From assembly GCA_902576415.1 (NCBI GenBank), contig CACGVZ010000011.1, positions 1-47,190 of the forward strand: a stretch of DNA of 47,190 bases, read 5' to 3'. Below the pieces are notes generated by a model. It was not told where the DNA came from. It made no database searches and worked only from the letters and a program-made list of their open reading frames with translations. Position numbers and translations under genes: made by a program. Shown here piece by piece: positions 36,862 to 45,770 of this stretch. How positions within the stretch are numbered: the first letter of the stretch is position 1; each line of letters begins with the position of its first letter. Source of the stretch: an uncultured Prochlorococcus sp. (GTDB lineage: Bacteria > Cyanobacteriota > Cyanobacteriia > PCC-6307 > Cyanobiaceae).

Positions 36862-37788
36862 ATGCGTCTTTTACTACTTGGCTGCACTGGATTTGTTGGT
36901 AAAGAATTAGTACCAACACTACTCAATGAAAATCATGAAATTTACATTGTAAGTAGAAGACCCATTAGTAAATTAAAGCTTGATTTAGATTTCAATAAGT
37001 TTAAATTTTTTCAAATAGATTTATCAAAAGAAAAAAACTGGAATAACGAAAATCTTCTAAATATTTTAAGAGAGACAGATGGAATTATTAACCTGATGGG
37101 AGAACCAATAGCAGAAAAAAAATGGACTTCTGAACAAAAACAGGAGATCGAAAATAGTCGTATTAACACTACGAAATTTATGATAAAGACCCTTAAAAAT
37201 TTTAAAATAAATCCAAAAGTCATTATAAATGGTTCAGCTATAGGTTATTACGGTACAAGTTTGTCTAGTGAATTCACTGAAAATAGTCCTGGAGGAAAAG
37301 ACTTTTTATCTAATCTTTGCAAAAAATGGGAAGCGGTAGCCGCAGAAAAACCATTTTTCTCAAGGTTAGTTATTTTTAGAATTGGAATTGTTCTAGAGAA
37401 AGACGGAGGAGCATTAGGAAAAATGCTCCCTATATTTAAAGTTGGATTAGGTGGACCAATTGGAGATGGTAAGCAATGGATGAGTTGGATTCATAGAACT
37501 GATTTATGTGCATTAATTAATCAAGCATTAGTTGATAAAAAGTATTCTGGAGTATTTAATGCTGTTGCACCAAATCCAGTATTAATGAGAGAATTTTCTC
37601 AGACTTTAGGCAAATGTCTTAATAGACCTAATTTACTCCCAGTGCCTGGAGCGGTTTTAAAAATATTGTTAGGAGATGGAGCGAAAGTTGTTTTAGAAGG
37701 ACAAAAAGTAATTAGCAGTAAAATCAAAAATTATAATTTTAAATATCCTCTTCTTGAGAAAGCAATTTACGCCTCCACCAAGAATTAA
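36862..37788 (+). CDS. TIGR01777-type NAD(P)-dependent epimerase (YfcH/SulA-like)
   Basis: A 308-residue Rossmann-fold protein of the extended SDR family. The nucleotide motif is G7-x2-G10-x2-G13. DGIINLMGEPIAEKKWTSEQK and SAIGYYG (family Tyr region) are characteristic, and the C-terminal DUF1731-like part has LLPVPGAVLKILLGDGAKVVLEGQKV. Relatives are labelled cell-division inhibitor SulA on weak grounds; in cyanobacteria and plants (GC1/AtSulA) they influence division, but the substrate is unknown. The last 50 bp overlap the convergent small membrane-protein gene. Confidence 0.9.
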   Translation: MRLLLLGCTGFVGKELVPTLLNENHEIYIVSRRPISKLKLDLDFNKFKFFQIDLSKEKNWNNENLLNILRETDGIINLMGEPIAEKKWTSEQKQEIENSRINTTKFMIKTLKNFKINPKVIINGSAIGYYGTSLSSEFTENSPGGKDFLSNLCKKWEAVAAEKPFFSRLVIFRIGIVLEKDGGALGKMLPIFKVGLGGPIGDGKQWMSWIHRTDLCALINQALVDKKYSGVFNAVAPNPVLMREFSQTLGKCLNRPNLLPVPGAVLKILLGDGAKVVLEGQKVISSKIKNYNFKYPLLEKAIYASTKN

Positions 37789-38008
37789 TACCGTTTACTA
37801 AAGCACCAATAATAAGAATTGTTATTAATGGAACTACAAGAGGATTCCAAACTATCTGAATAAAATTAATAAAAATAAATATCCCGTTAAATTGCATGAT
37901 GATTGCAAAAATAAAAAATATTGCAAAAAAAATGACTGTAAATAAATTTATTAATAACAAATTATCGATAATTTGTTTTAATTTATTTTGATTATTCTCC
38001 TTAGTCAT
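37739..38008 (-). CDS. Small two-helix membrane protein (89 aa)
   Basis: An 89-residue protein with two strong hydrophobic segments (about 18-50 and 53-72), a charged N-terminus and a C-terminal WWRRKLLSQEEDI. It resembles small membrane proteins conserved in cyanobacteria, but no function is known to me. ATG at 38008. It overlaps the upstream LpxB-like gene by 8 bp and the convergent epimerase gene by 50 bp. Confidence 0.7.
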   Translation of the reverse strand: MTKENNQNKLKQIIDNLLLINLFTVIFFAIFFIFAIIMQFNGIFIFINFIQIVWNPLVVPLITILIIGALVNGINSWWRRKLLSQEEDI

Positions 38009-39203
38009 TTTTTATAACAATATTCATATCATCAACCATTTTAAGACAAGCTTTGTTTTCACCCAGTCTTTTTTTAGCATTTTCATTACATGAGATCATA
38101 AACTTCTTATTTAGCTGTATAAGGTATATTATTTTTATGATCAATTTAATTGTCTGATTGATTTGATCATTTTTGTCTTTATAATTGCTGGCACAAAAAA
38201 CATATTTTCCAAGCAAACGTCTTTGCGCTTCTGCAAAAGTTTTTGTAAATTGTGGACCTTTACCTTCAATCTGAATAACCGGTTTTCCTAATCCAATCGA
38301 TTGCTCTGCAGCTGTTCCCGCCATGCTTATACAGCATCTACTTTTCAATAATATTTTGTCAAAATTGTTCCAATATATATTCACTTCTAAAAATTTATAT
38401 TGGAATTTCAGGAGATTATTATCTTTTATATTGTCTATTTTTAACCATCCTCTTTTTTGAAATATCTCCTTTATTTTTGATGAAGATAGAGCATTAACTA
38501 TTGCAAAATTAAACTGAATTTTTTGAAAATATGTTAGATCTGACAATGCCTCTAATACCTCTAAAATCAAAATAAAATTATCTAAAATCTCAGGGAATCT
38601 ACTTCCTGGAAATAATCCAATACTAAATTCATCTTTATTTAATTCTTTGTTTCTAGGAAAAAACTTATCCATAAACGGGTTGCCTAAAAAAGACACTTTC
38701 TTTTTTAATTGCAATGTTAAATCATCAGCTGTAAGGGAATCTCTCGTATATATTTTTTTTGCTTTTTGTGAGAGCAAGAAAATTTTTGAAGGCCATGGTA
38801 ACTTCAACTTCCCTTCATAATGGCTGGAATAAGCAACTAGATATGTAAAAAAATCTTTCTTACAAACCCATGCAAAAAACACTGGCACAATATCTCCAAC
38901 TACAAAAAAATAATCATATTTTTTTCTTATTTTAAAAGTTAAATATAATCTTTTTAGAAGATAAAATATTTCTCCTCCTAATATCTCAGTAAGTCTTCCC
39001 TTAAAAGAATTATAACCAATTCCTCCAGTTCTAAATTCCTTAGTTTTACCTATAATCTTAATTTTTTCTTTTTCGTAATGGTTTCCTATACCAACAATTG
39101 GCAAAGCATGAACAGAATACCCAGTTTTTACGAATTGTTTAGCTATAAGACTGCCAGATAGATCTTCTCCATGCCCATTACTTAAAATTAAAATCTTAAA
39201 CAA
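38001..39203 (-). CDS. Lipid-A-disaccharide synthase-related protein (TIGR03492-like)
   Basis: A 400-residue GT-B-like protein. The N-terminus ILILSNGHGEDLSGSLIAKQ, the FFVVGDIVPVFFAW segment and IGLFPGSRFPEI mid-protein are family signatures; SMAGTAAEQSIGLGKPVIQIEGKGPQFTKTFAEAQRRLLG closes the sugar-nucleotide site. It is not LpxB itself; these proteins occur in cyanobacteria and their acceptor is unknown. TTG start at 39203, one base after the TPR gene stop. Overlaps the 89-aa gene by 8 bp. Confidence 0.85.
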   Translation of the reverse strand: MFKILILSNGHGEDLSGSLIAKQFVKTGYSVHALPIVGIGNHYEKEKIKIIGKTKEFRTGGIGYNSFKGRLTEILGGEIFYLLKRLYLTFKIRKKYDYFFVVGDIVPVFFAWVCKKDFFTYLVAYSSHYEGKLKLPWPSKIFLLSQKAKKIYTRDSLTADDLTLQLKKKVSFLGNPFMDKFFPRNKELNKDEFSIGLFPGSRFPEILDNFILILEVLEALSDLTYFQKIQFNFAIVNALSSSKIKEIFQKRGWLKIDNIKDNNLLKFQYKFLEVNIYWNNFDKILLKSRCCISMAGTAAEQSIGLGKPVIQIEGKGPQFTKTFAEAQRRLLGKYVFCASNYKDKNDQINQTIKLIIKIIYLIQLNKKFMISCNENAKKRLGENKACLKMVDDMNIVIKND

Positions 39204-39204
39204 T

Positions 39205-39633
39205 TTAAAATTCCAACCATTTTTTTACTTTGGTTAACTCAGGCCAATCTGGATATCTAGTTAATCCGTCTTCAACAGATTCTTTCAACTCACTTTTAAC
39301 ATCTGGCATCATCATAGACATTTTTTTTATTAACTCAATATGATCCCTAACACCTTTATTATTGGTAGCCAAAAGAGCTAAAGACAAATTCATTCTTGCT
39401 TGTGGATCTTGCTGATTTAATCGAACAGCTTGTCTGGCAGCTGACAAAGCTTCTTCATTATTTTTCAAAAGTAATTGAAGCCATGATATACAAGTCCAAG
39501 CAGCAAAATGATTTGGAATTTGCTGTATAATTTTTTGAAAATCCTGAACAATTGGAATTAAATCTTGCCCTGCTTTATATCTTGATAAAGCTGCATTAAA
39601 ATCCTCTTCGATGGGATTAATTTCGTTATTCAT
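39205..39633 (-). CDS. Small TPR-repeat protein (142 aa)
   Basis: A 142-residue protein with about two TPR units (about 40-73 and 74-107, with FAAWTCISWLQLLLKNNEEALSAA and PQARMNLSLALLATN). A short C-terminal extension has DWPELTKVKKWLEF. No signal peptide. TPR proteins act as scaffolds; the partner is unknown. It lies in a minus-strand run: Fe-S carrier, TPR, LpxB-like, 89-aa protein, with gaps of a few bases, so the genes are probably co-transcribed. Confidence 0.8.
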   Translation of the reverse strand: MNNEINPIEEDFNAALSRYKAGQDLIPIVQDFQKIIQQIPNHFAAWTCISWLQLLLKNNEEALSAARQAVRLNQQDPQARMNLSLALLATNNKGVRDHIELIKKMSMMMPDVKSELKESVEDGLTRYPDWPELTKVKKWLEF

Positions 39634-39639
39634 TATTTA

Positions 39640-40032
39640 TTAAACCGCAAAAGAGCTACCACAACCGCAAGTTTGAGAGGCATTGGGATTTACAAAATTA
39701 AAGCCACCTCCAATTAATTCCTTACTAAAATCTAACTGCATTCCATAAATATATAAGAGACTTTTAGGATCACAAACAACTTGAAAGCTTTGATCAGCTT
39801 TTAATGAATAATCATAAACTTTATCATCAGGATTTATTTCATCAGTTCCTATAAAATCCATCGTATAACTCATCCCACTACAACCCCCAGATCTGACTCC
39901 TACCCTAAGTGCTTTTTTATCACTTTGGTCCTTCAATAAATTTGAAATTTGTTCTATAGCATCATTCGTAATTAAGATACCTTTGCCATCATCAGAATTT
40001 TTAATTTCCTGTTTAACTTCTACATTTTCCAT
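39640..40032 (-). CDS. A-type iron-sulfur carrier (IscA/SufA/HesB family)
   Basis: About 130 residues. The three conserved cysteines of A-type carriers are present: C51 in RSGGCSGMSY and C122, C124 in QTCGCGSSF. It carries or delivers Fe-S clusters. The start is placed at ATG 40032 (MENVEVKQEI); the frame extends to 40092 but those residues are not family-like. Divergent from crtQ, with about 100 bp between starts. Confidence 0.92.
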   Translation of the reverse strand: MENVEVKQEIKNSDDGKGILITNDAIEQISNLLKDQSDKKALRVGVRSGGCSGMSYTMDFIGTDEINPDDKVYDYSLKADQSFQVVCDPKSLLYIYGMQLDFSKELIGGGFNFVNPNASQTCGCGSSFAV

Positions 40033-40131
40033 AAACAAGGGATTTCTACTACATACAATATAAAAACTTAATCGATAGGATGCATAGAACAAACGTTATC
40101 CAAACTTGATTTGTTATAATTCTAAGAAAAA

Positions 40132-41586
40132 GTGAAAATTGCAATAGTTGGTTCTGGATTAGCTGGTCTTACAGCAGCAGTCAATTTAGTTGATGAAGGC
40201 CACGAAGTAGAAATTTACGAGAGCAGGTCATTTTGGGGAGGTAAAGTCGGAAGTTGGGAAGATAAGGATGGCAACCACATAGAAATGGGTTTACATGTAT
40301 TTTTTTACAATTATGCAAATCTTTTTAAATTAATGAAAAAAGTGGGTGCTCTAGACAATTTACTCCCGAAAGATCATACTCATCTATTTATCAATAATGG
40401 TGGTAATTTAAAATCGTTAGACTTCAGATTCCCTTTAGGTGCTCCATTTAACGGACTTAAAGCTTTTTTTACCACCGAACAACTTACTTGGGTAGATAAA
40501 TTCAGAAATGCCTTAGCTTTAGGGACAAGTCCAATCGTTAGAGGATTGATAGACTATGAAGGCGCAATGAAAATAATTAGAGATCTGGATAGAATTAGTT
40601 TTAAAGAATGGTTTTTAAACCATGGTGGAAGTGAAAAAAGTTTAGAAAGAATGTGGGATCCTATTGCATATGCATTAGGTTTTATTAATTGCAAAGATAT
40701 TTCAGCAAGATGCATGCTAACTATATTCATGATGTTTGCTTCAAAAACAGAAGCCTCAAAACTTAATCTGTTAAAAGGTTCCCCACATAAGTGGTTAACG
40801 CAACCTATCGTCGACTACATCACAAACAAAGGAGCAAAAATACATCTTAACCATAAGGTAGAAGAAATCATTTATGAAAAGGAATCTTCCTCTTATTCAG
40901 TAAATCAATTAAAAATATCTTCTCCTGAAGGAATTAAGACAGTGTTTGCAGATAAATTTCTAGCTGCCTGTGATGTTCCTGGAATAAAAAAAATAATTCC
41001 AAAAGAATGGTATCAATTTAAAGAATTTGAAGGTTTAAAAAAACTTAGAGCTGTAGCTGTTGCCACAATCCAATTAAGATATGACGGTTGGGTTACTGAA
41101 TTAAAAAAAGATAATACTGGAAACGAACCAATTGGACTAGATAACCTTCTTTATTCTGCTGATGCCTCTTTCAGTTGTTTTGCTGATTTAGCACTAGCAA
41201 GTCCAGCAGACTATAGAAAAAAAGATATGGGATCACTTCTCCAATGTGTTTTAACTCCTGGCGATAGATGGATGGGAAGATCCACAGAAAGAATTACAAA
41301 AGAAATTGATAAAGAGGTTCGCCGTCTATTCCCATCCTCAAAAAATCTTAAATTGCTTTGGAGTAACGTGGTACAAATTCCACAATCACTCTATAGAGAA
41401 TCTCCCGGTATGGAACCTTTCAGACCCGATCAAAAAACATCTATATCTAATTTCTTCATGGCTGGTAGTTATACAAAACAAGATTATATAGACTCTATGG
41501 AGGGAGCTACAATGAGTGGGCATTTAGCTGCCGCAGCAATTTTAGAGAAGAAAGCCGAATTAGCAAAAAATCTGGCAGTAAGTTAA
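40132..41586 (+). CDS. crtQ: Zeta-carotene desaturase (plant type)
   Basis: Converts 9,9'-di-cis-zeta-carotene to poly-cis lycopene. It has 484 residues from GTG at 40132. The N-terminal FAD motif is G7-x-G9-x2-G12, [19 protein letters not shown] follows, and the C-terminal [21 protein letters not shown] is the closing FAD signature. Similar in plan to CrtP in this window, but the FYNYANLF variant and length mark it as ZDS. An SRPBCC protein follows after 3 bp, a frequent companion. Confidence 0.95.
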   Translation: MKIAIVGSGLAGLTAAVNLVDEGHEVEIYESRSFWGGKVGSWEDKDGNHIEMGLHVFFYNYANLFKLMKKVGALDNLLPKDHTHLFINNGGNLKSLDFRFPLGAPFNGLKAFFTTEQLTWVDKFRNALALGTSPIVRGLIDYEGAMKIIRDLDRISFKEWFLNHGGSEKSLERMWDPIAYALGFINCKDISARCMLTIFMMFASKTEASKLNLLKGSPHKWLTQPIVDYITNKGAKIHLNHKVEEIIYEKESSSYSVNQLKISSPEGIKTVFADKFLAACDVPGIKKIIPKEWYQFKEFEGLKKLRAVAVATIQLRYDGWVTELKKDNTGNEPIGLDNLLYSADASFSCFADLALASPADYRKKDMGSLLQCVLTPGDRWMGRSTERITKEIDKEVRRLFPSSKNLKLLWSNVVQIPQSLYRESPGMEPFRPDQKTSISNFFMAGSYTKQDYIDSMEGATMSGHLAAAAILEKKAELAKNLAVS

Positions 41587-41589
41587 TTA

Positions 41590-42060
41590 ATGGGTACTTG
41601 GCTAAAACATGACGTAATAACAGTTGTTAATGCGCCTCTTGAAAATGTATGGGACACATGGAGCGATTTAGACTCAATGTCACTTTGGATGAGCTGGATT
41701 GAATCTGTAAAAACAGTTGACGAAGAAACTAATACATTACCAGATTTAACAGAATGGACTTTAGCTGCAAATGGCTTTAGGTTTAAATGGAAAGCTCAAA
41801 TTACAGAAAGGGTTGAAAAAAGCAAACTTAAATGGAAATCAATAGGAGGTTTACCAACTGAGGGATCAGTAGTTTTCGAAAGTAAAACTGATCAAATCAC
41901 AACGGTAAATTTAGCAATAACTTATGAGCTACCAAAAATGATTGCTCGGTTTATGGAAGAAAATATTTTAGGCAAAATGGTTACAAACGAATTACAGGCC
42001 AATATTGATAGGTTCAAAGATTTAGTTGAAAAGAACTATTCAAAAAATTTTTCTAACTGA
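41590..42060 (+). CDS. SRPBCC-fold protein (polyketide cyclase/dehydrase-like)
   Basis: A 156-residue START/SRPBCC domain protein. It opens WLKHDVITVVNAPLENVWDTWSDLDSMSLWMSWIESV, typical of the family's first strand and helix, and has a long C-terminal helix (ARFMEENILGKMVTNELQANIDRF). Such folds bind hydrophobic ligands. Lying 3 bp after crtQ, it may handle or bind a carotenoid or related lipid (inference from position only). The last 8 bp overlap the convergent hemD. Confidence 0.85.
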   Translation: MGTWLKHDVITVVNAPLENVWDTWSDLDSMSLWMSWIESVKTVDEETNTLPDLTEWTLAANGFRFKWKAQITERVEKSKLKWKSIGGLPTEGSVVFESKTDQITTVNLAITYELPKMIARFMEENILGKMVTNELQANIDRFKDLVEKNYSKNFSN

Positions 42061-42850
42061 AAATATTAATTGCAAGATCTAGTAGTCCTTCAAAAGTATA
42101 TTTTTGTGCCTGACTATCAACTCTTCCAAAAATCTTGTTACATATTTTTGTTGTCTGAGGTCCAATAGTTAACAACTTAATCTCATCAAAATATTCTAAC
42201 CATTGTTTACCAAGTTTTTTTTCTAGTAAACAAGCAGTATTTACAACGGTTTTACCGCTTGAGAAAATAATTGCATCTACTTTTCGATTAGAAATAATAT
42301 CAATTGTTTCTTCAGGAATTGAGTCAGGACATCTAGTTTCATATGCAGCAACCTCAAATACACGTGAACCAGCCTTTCTAAATTGATCTGCAATTAGATC
42401 CCTACCACCTGTTTGAACTCTTGGTACAAAGACTCGAAGTCCATAACCAGATACTGGGAAATTATCAATTAAACTTTCCGCGACGAATTCTGGAGGTATA
42501 AAATCAGCCTTGATCCCAAAATCATCAAGAGTTTTTGCGGTTTTTTCTCCGACTACGGCGATTTTTGTTTTTTTTGAACATTCTTTTAATGAACTATTAA
42601 AGTACCTAAGTCTTTTATCAACAAATTTGATCCCATTACTACTGGAAAAAATAATCCAATGAAAATCATTTATTTGATTTAATGCTTCGTCAAGAGGATT
42701 CAAATCATCAGGATCACCAATACTTATTGCAGGCAAATCAAATACATTTGCGCCCTTTCTTGTGAATATCTTCTTTATATCCAATATTCCTTCTTTTGAT
42801 CGAGTAATAACTATATTTCTTTGATCAAGGGGTAGATCAAATATTGGCAT
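42053..42850 (-). CDS. hemD: Uroporphyrinogen-III synthase
   Basis: Closes hydroxymethylbilane to uroporphyrinogen III for chlorophyll and heme. About 265 residues from the ATG at 42850 (MPIFDLPLDQRNIVITRSKEG); a TTG at 42862 would add four residues. The family is poorly conserved, but the two-lobed pattern is clear: VITRSKE at the N-terminus, WIIFSSSNGIKFV, the inter-domain VAAYET, and DAIIFSSGKTVVN with TIGPQTTK. It overlaps the rbfA 3' end by at least 14 bp. Confidence 0.9.
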   Translation of the reverse strand: MPIFDLPLDQRNIVITRSKEGILDIKKIFTRKGANVFDLPAISIGDPDDLNPLDEALNQINDFHWIIFSSSNGIKFVDKRLRYFNSSLKECSKKTKIAVVGEKTAKTLDDFGIKADFIPPEFVAESLIDNFPVSGYGLRVFVPRVQTGGRDLIADQFRKAGSRVFEVAAYETRCPDSIPEETIDIISNRKVDAIIFSSGKTVVNTACLLEKKLGKQWLEYFDEIKLLTIGPQTTKICNKIFGRVDSQAQKYTFEGLLDLAINIFS

Positions 42851-43223
42851 CGTTATCCTCAAGATTGTTATTTTGATTTTTTAATTCATCGAGAAGTTTC
42901 AAGACTGATAATCCTTTATCAAGAACAACATCTTCTTTAAAAATTATCTCTGGAACTCTTCTCATCTCTATTCTTTTTCCTAAACTATGCCTTATAGAGC
43001 TTTTCGCTGTATTCAAGTTTGCCACAATCTCTTTCCTAACTTTCTCTTGAGCAGTTGAAGTTATGTAAATTTTACAGTGTTGCAAATCACCTGATAAATC
43101 AATCTTGGAAATATTGACAAAATGATCTCTAATAAGATCATTTTCCAAATCATTCTGCAAAATAAGTGTTATTTCTTTCTTCAAAAGGGAAGAAACTTTT
43201 GCAAGACGGTAATTATTTGGCAT
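42837..43223 (-). CDS. rbfA: Ribosome-binding factor A
   Basis: 30S maturation factor that binds near helix 1 of 16S rRNA and supports growth in the cold. It has 128 residues with a KH-like fold: RLAKVSSLLKKEITLILQND at the start, VNISKIDLSGDLQHCKIYITS in the middle and RHSLGKRIEMRRVPEIIFKED. ATG at 43223 shares a base with the upstream Ycf33-like stop, and its 3' end overlaps hemD, so the three are probably one transcript. Confidence 0.95.
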   Translation of the reverse strand: MPNNYRLAKVSSLLKKEITLILQNDLENDLIRDHFVNISKIDLSGDLQHCKIYITSTAQEKVRKEIVANLNTAKSSIRHSLGKRIEMRRVPEIIFKEDVVLDKGLSVLKLLDELKNQNNNLEDNDANI

Positions 43224-43432
43224 TATGGTTGTAAATTTATTGGGTTTGTCATCGCTTGCAAGACAAAATAAACAGTTATGAAAGCACTTAAGACAGAAGA
43301 TATCAAACCTACTATTGTTAGTGGATTTGATCTATTCTTGAATAAAGGTTCAAGCAAAGCAACAAGTCCCCCAACAATGATAGATATCAAATACTTTGGA
43401 TATCTCGCAACATTAGAGAAAAATTCGCCCAT
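43223..43432 (-). CDS. DUF751/Ycf33-like small membrane protein
   Basis: About 69 residues from the ATG at 43432; a GTG at 43441 would add three. It has two hydrophobic segments (about 14-28 and 37-60). The start FFSNVARYPKYLISIIVGG matches the DUF751/Ycf33 pattern of cyanobacteria and some plastids; function unknown. It shares 1 bp with rbfA and is divergent from the glutathione transferase gene. Confidence 0.78.
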   Translation of the reverse strand: MGEFFSNVARYPKYLISIIVGGLVALLEPLFKNRSNPLTIVGLISSVLSAFITVYFVLQAMTNPINLQP

Positions 43433-43486
43433 CAGCTCCACAAATAGATTACTTTTTTAGCTAAGTTTTAACAAACATTAAACAGC

Positions 43487-44213
43487 ATGATTACATTATA
43501 TCAATTTAGGCATAGTGCTTTTTGTTTAAAAACAAGAATGGCCCTTCATGCAAAAAAACTACAATATCGAGTTGAAGAAGTAACACCTGGAATAGGCCAA
43601 TTTGAAATCTTTAAATTATCAGGTCAAAAGCAAGTACCTGTAATAGTCGATAGTAATGATCAAGTTATTAATGACTCTTCAACAATTTGCGAATATATAG
43701 ATAAAAAAAAATGAAAACAATCCACTCTTTCCTGAGGATCCAATATTATTTGCACAATGCAAACTAATTGAAGACTGGGCAGATACTACAATGGCTACAA
43801 CTTGTAGAAAAGCTTTAATAAAATCTGCAATAGAAAATCCACAGCTAAGAACTGCATTACTTCCAGATGAAATACCTTCTTCAGTTAAAAGTCTTGTTGA
43901 TAAATTACCTTTTGAAAATCTTAGTAAAATTTCCAATGTAGTTTTGTCTTCTAAAGATAATTTAGAACTCCAAAAATTACTGGAAGCTTTATCAAAATCC
44001 TTGATCAACAAGAAATATTTGGTTGGAGATAGTTTATCAATTGCAGATATTTCAATTGCTGCTCAATTATCCCTTATTAAATTTCCAAAGTCTGCAGGAC
44101 CAATTCTTTCAGGAGAGGGGAGCCAAGAATACATAAACAACCCTTATTTAGAAAATCTTTTCATTTGGAGGAACAACTTAGAAGAATATCTTTTTAGTGC
44201 TAACTCTCAATAA
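43487..44213 (+). pseudogene. Glutathione S-transferase split by a frameshift at an A9 run
   Basis: Two frames make one glutathione S-transferase. 43487-43714 encodes the thioredoxin-like N-domain (MITLYQFRHSAFCLKTRMAL, then KQVPVIVD and NDSSTICEYID). It stops right after A9 (43703-43711). The other frame, open from 43713, continues NPLFPEDPILFAQCKLIEDWAD and the helical C-domain with VGDSLSIADISIAAQLSLI to 44213. Removing one A joins them without loss. It could be a true mutation, a sequencing error in a homopolymer, or a gene rescued by transcriptional slippage. Confidence 0.82.
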
Positions 44214-44907
44214 ATTCAAACTTCAATTTATATTTATTTGTTTTGATAGCATGAATAGAAGGATCACCAACTTTTGAACCATAAGAAGCAACATATTGCA
44301 CTCCACAAATTGATGGTTTGATTGAATTATCAACTTCCAATATTTCTTCGGAACACTTTTGAAATTTACTGATGGTCTCTACTTGATTAATCCTTGAAGC
44401 ACCTGGCTTATGTGCTGTTTGTATAACTAGCTCATCTGCGAAAAAAATATCATTATCTTGGATCTGATTTCTCCCTGTAATTCTTGAATCAATATAAAAA
44501 TCATCTTTTAGATAAGTAATTTGATTATTAATAGATTGAGGATCATTTACAACCTTGATTAAGGTTTCACCAAATATTGCTTTTCCAATAGATTCAGAAT
44601 TTTTTGCACGATTACCAACAATTAAATCTGAATCATTCTTAAAGAAATTTACTTTATAAATAACTGGCTCTTCTGAATCATTAACTATATCTTGAGAAGT
44701 AACAAGCCAATTCCCCTCGAACCATTTAGGATAAATTAAATCCTTAGAAGTATCCGATAATTTAAAATTTGGCAAATATAATTCTGGCCATTGATTTACA
44801 CGATTTTCCAAAAACTCTCGTACGTTAGAATCTACTAGAGCAAAAGAACTTTCTAAAAAAATTCCTTGAAAAATCAAGCAAAGAATTAATCCAAGAAGAA
44901 TTTTCAT
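44200..44907 (-). CDS. Secreted hypothetical protein, possibly DUF6816-like (235 aa)
   Basis: A 235-residue protein with a clear signal peptide (about 1-23: MKILLGLILCLIFQGIF, cleaved after SFA) and a beta-rich mature domain. KWFEGNWLVTSQDIV suggests a lipocalin-like or DUF6816 fold, recognised only weakly. It ends overlapping the convergent transferase remnant by 14 bp. Its start codon lies one base from the start of the divergent 85-aa gene. Confidence 0.7.
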   Translation of the reverse strand: MKILLGLILCLIFQGIFLESSFALVDSNVREFLENRVNQWPELYLPNFKLSDTSKDLIYPKWFEGNWLVTSQDIVNDSEEPVIYKVNFFKNDSDLIVGNRAKNSESIGKAIFGETLIKVVNDPQSINNQITYLKDDFYIDSRITGRNQIQDNDIFFADELVIQTAHKPGASRINQVETISKFQKCSEEILEVDNSIKPSICGVQYVASYGSKVGDPSIHAIKTNKYKLKFEFIES

Positions 44908-44908
44908 T

Positions 44909-45166
44909 ATGTCAAATCCACTAATAAGAGCATCAGATCATTATGTATTATTAGAGCCAGATTCAAAGGAAAAAATTGTATCAAAGCAAGAAGCAATTTT
45001 ATGGTTGAAGAATTGGCTTAGTAAGACAGAAACACAAACAATATATCAAAATATTGAAGATCCTGATCAGGAATTTTTTGAAGAATTATTGGAAAGTACT
45101 TATGAATTAGAAATAAAATTAGGATACGTTATCAAATGGTTTGCAGTAAGAATTGAACCAGATTAA
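44909..45166 (+). CDS. Conserved-looking small acidic protein (85 aa)
   Basis: An 85-residue acidic soluble protein (MSNPLIRASDHYVLLEPDSK, then EAILWLKNWLSKTE and ELEIKLGYVIKWFAVRIEP). I know no function; the length and Trp-containing C-terminus look like a cyanobacterial conserved family. ATG at 44909 is one base from the opposite start codon at 44907. The last 4 bp overlap the convergent aroK stop. Confidence 0.7.
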   Translation: MSNPLIRASDHYVLLEPDSKEKIVSKQEAILWLKNWLSKTETQTIYQNIEDPDQEFFEELLESTYELEIKLGYVIKWFAVRIEPD

Positions 45167-45720
45167 CTGATTATTTCTCTATGAATTGCATTAATTGTTT
45201 TCATAGCAACTTCTTCAATATTTTCTTTTTTTACTTGAATTCTTAAATCTGCTTGAGAATACAAATTTTCTCTAGATTTAAAAATGCTCATATATAGATC
45301 ATTTAGATTCTTTCCCTGAAGAAGTGGCCTATTTTCAATTTCATTTTTCAATCTTGCAATTGCTATATCTTTGTCAAGATCTATCCAAGCAATTATTCCC
45401 TGTCTTAAAATTCCCCAGTTTTCCGATTTGGTAACTATTCCTCCTCCAGTTGAGATTACTAATGAAGGAATTTTGATAGTTTCTTTAAGGCATTTTGCTT
45501 CTAATTCGCGGAAATTATCTTCTCCTTCATCCTTAAAAATTTGATTAATAGATTTTTTTGCCAACTTCTCTATTAATGAATCTAAATCAATGTATTTATA
45601 CTTCAATAATTCAGCCAGCTTCAAACCAGTTTGTGACTTACCAGAACCCATCATTCCTATTAAAAATATACTTCTGCCCTTAATAGCATGAACTGTTTTT
45701 TCGATAATGGATTGGTCCAT
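45163..45720 (-). CDS. aroK: Shikimate kinase
   Basis: Phosphorylates shikimate in aromatic amino-acid synthesis. It has 185 residues. Walker A is GMMGSGKS (22-29), the shikimate-binding Asp is in YIDLDSLIEK, STGGGIV follows (about 90-96), and the lid Arg is in ENRPLLQG. Divergent from the PTPS-like gene with 50 bp between starts; convergent with the 85-aa gene. Confidence 0.95.
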   Translation of the reverse strand: MDQSIIEKTVHAIKGRSIFLIGMMGSGKSQTGLKLAELLKYKYIDLDSLIEKLAKKSINQIFKDEGEDNFRELEAKCLKETIKIPSLVISTGGGIVTKSENWGILRQGIIAWIDLDKDIAIARLKNEIENRPLLQGKNLNDLYMSIFKSRENLYSQADLRIQVKKENIEEVAMKTINAIHREIIS

Positions 45721-45770
45721 AAAGACAAAAGCGTATTTAAAACCTTAAGATAGTATTATCGCAGACAGCT

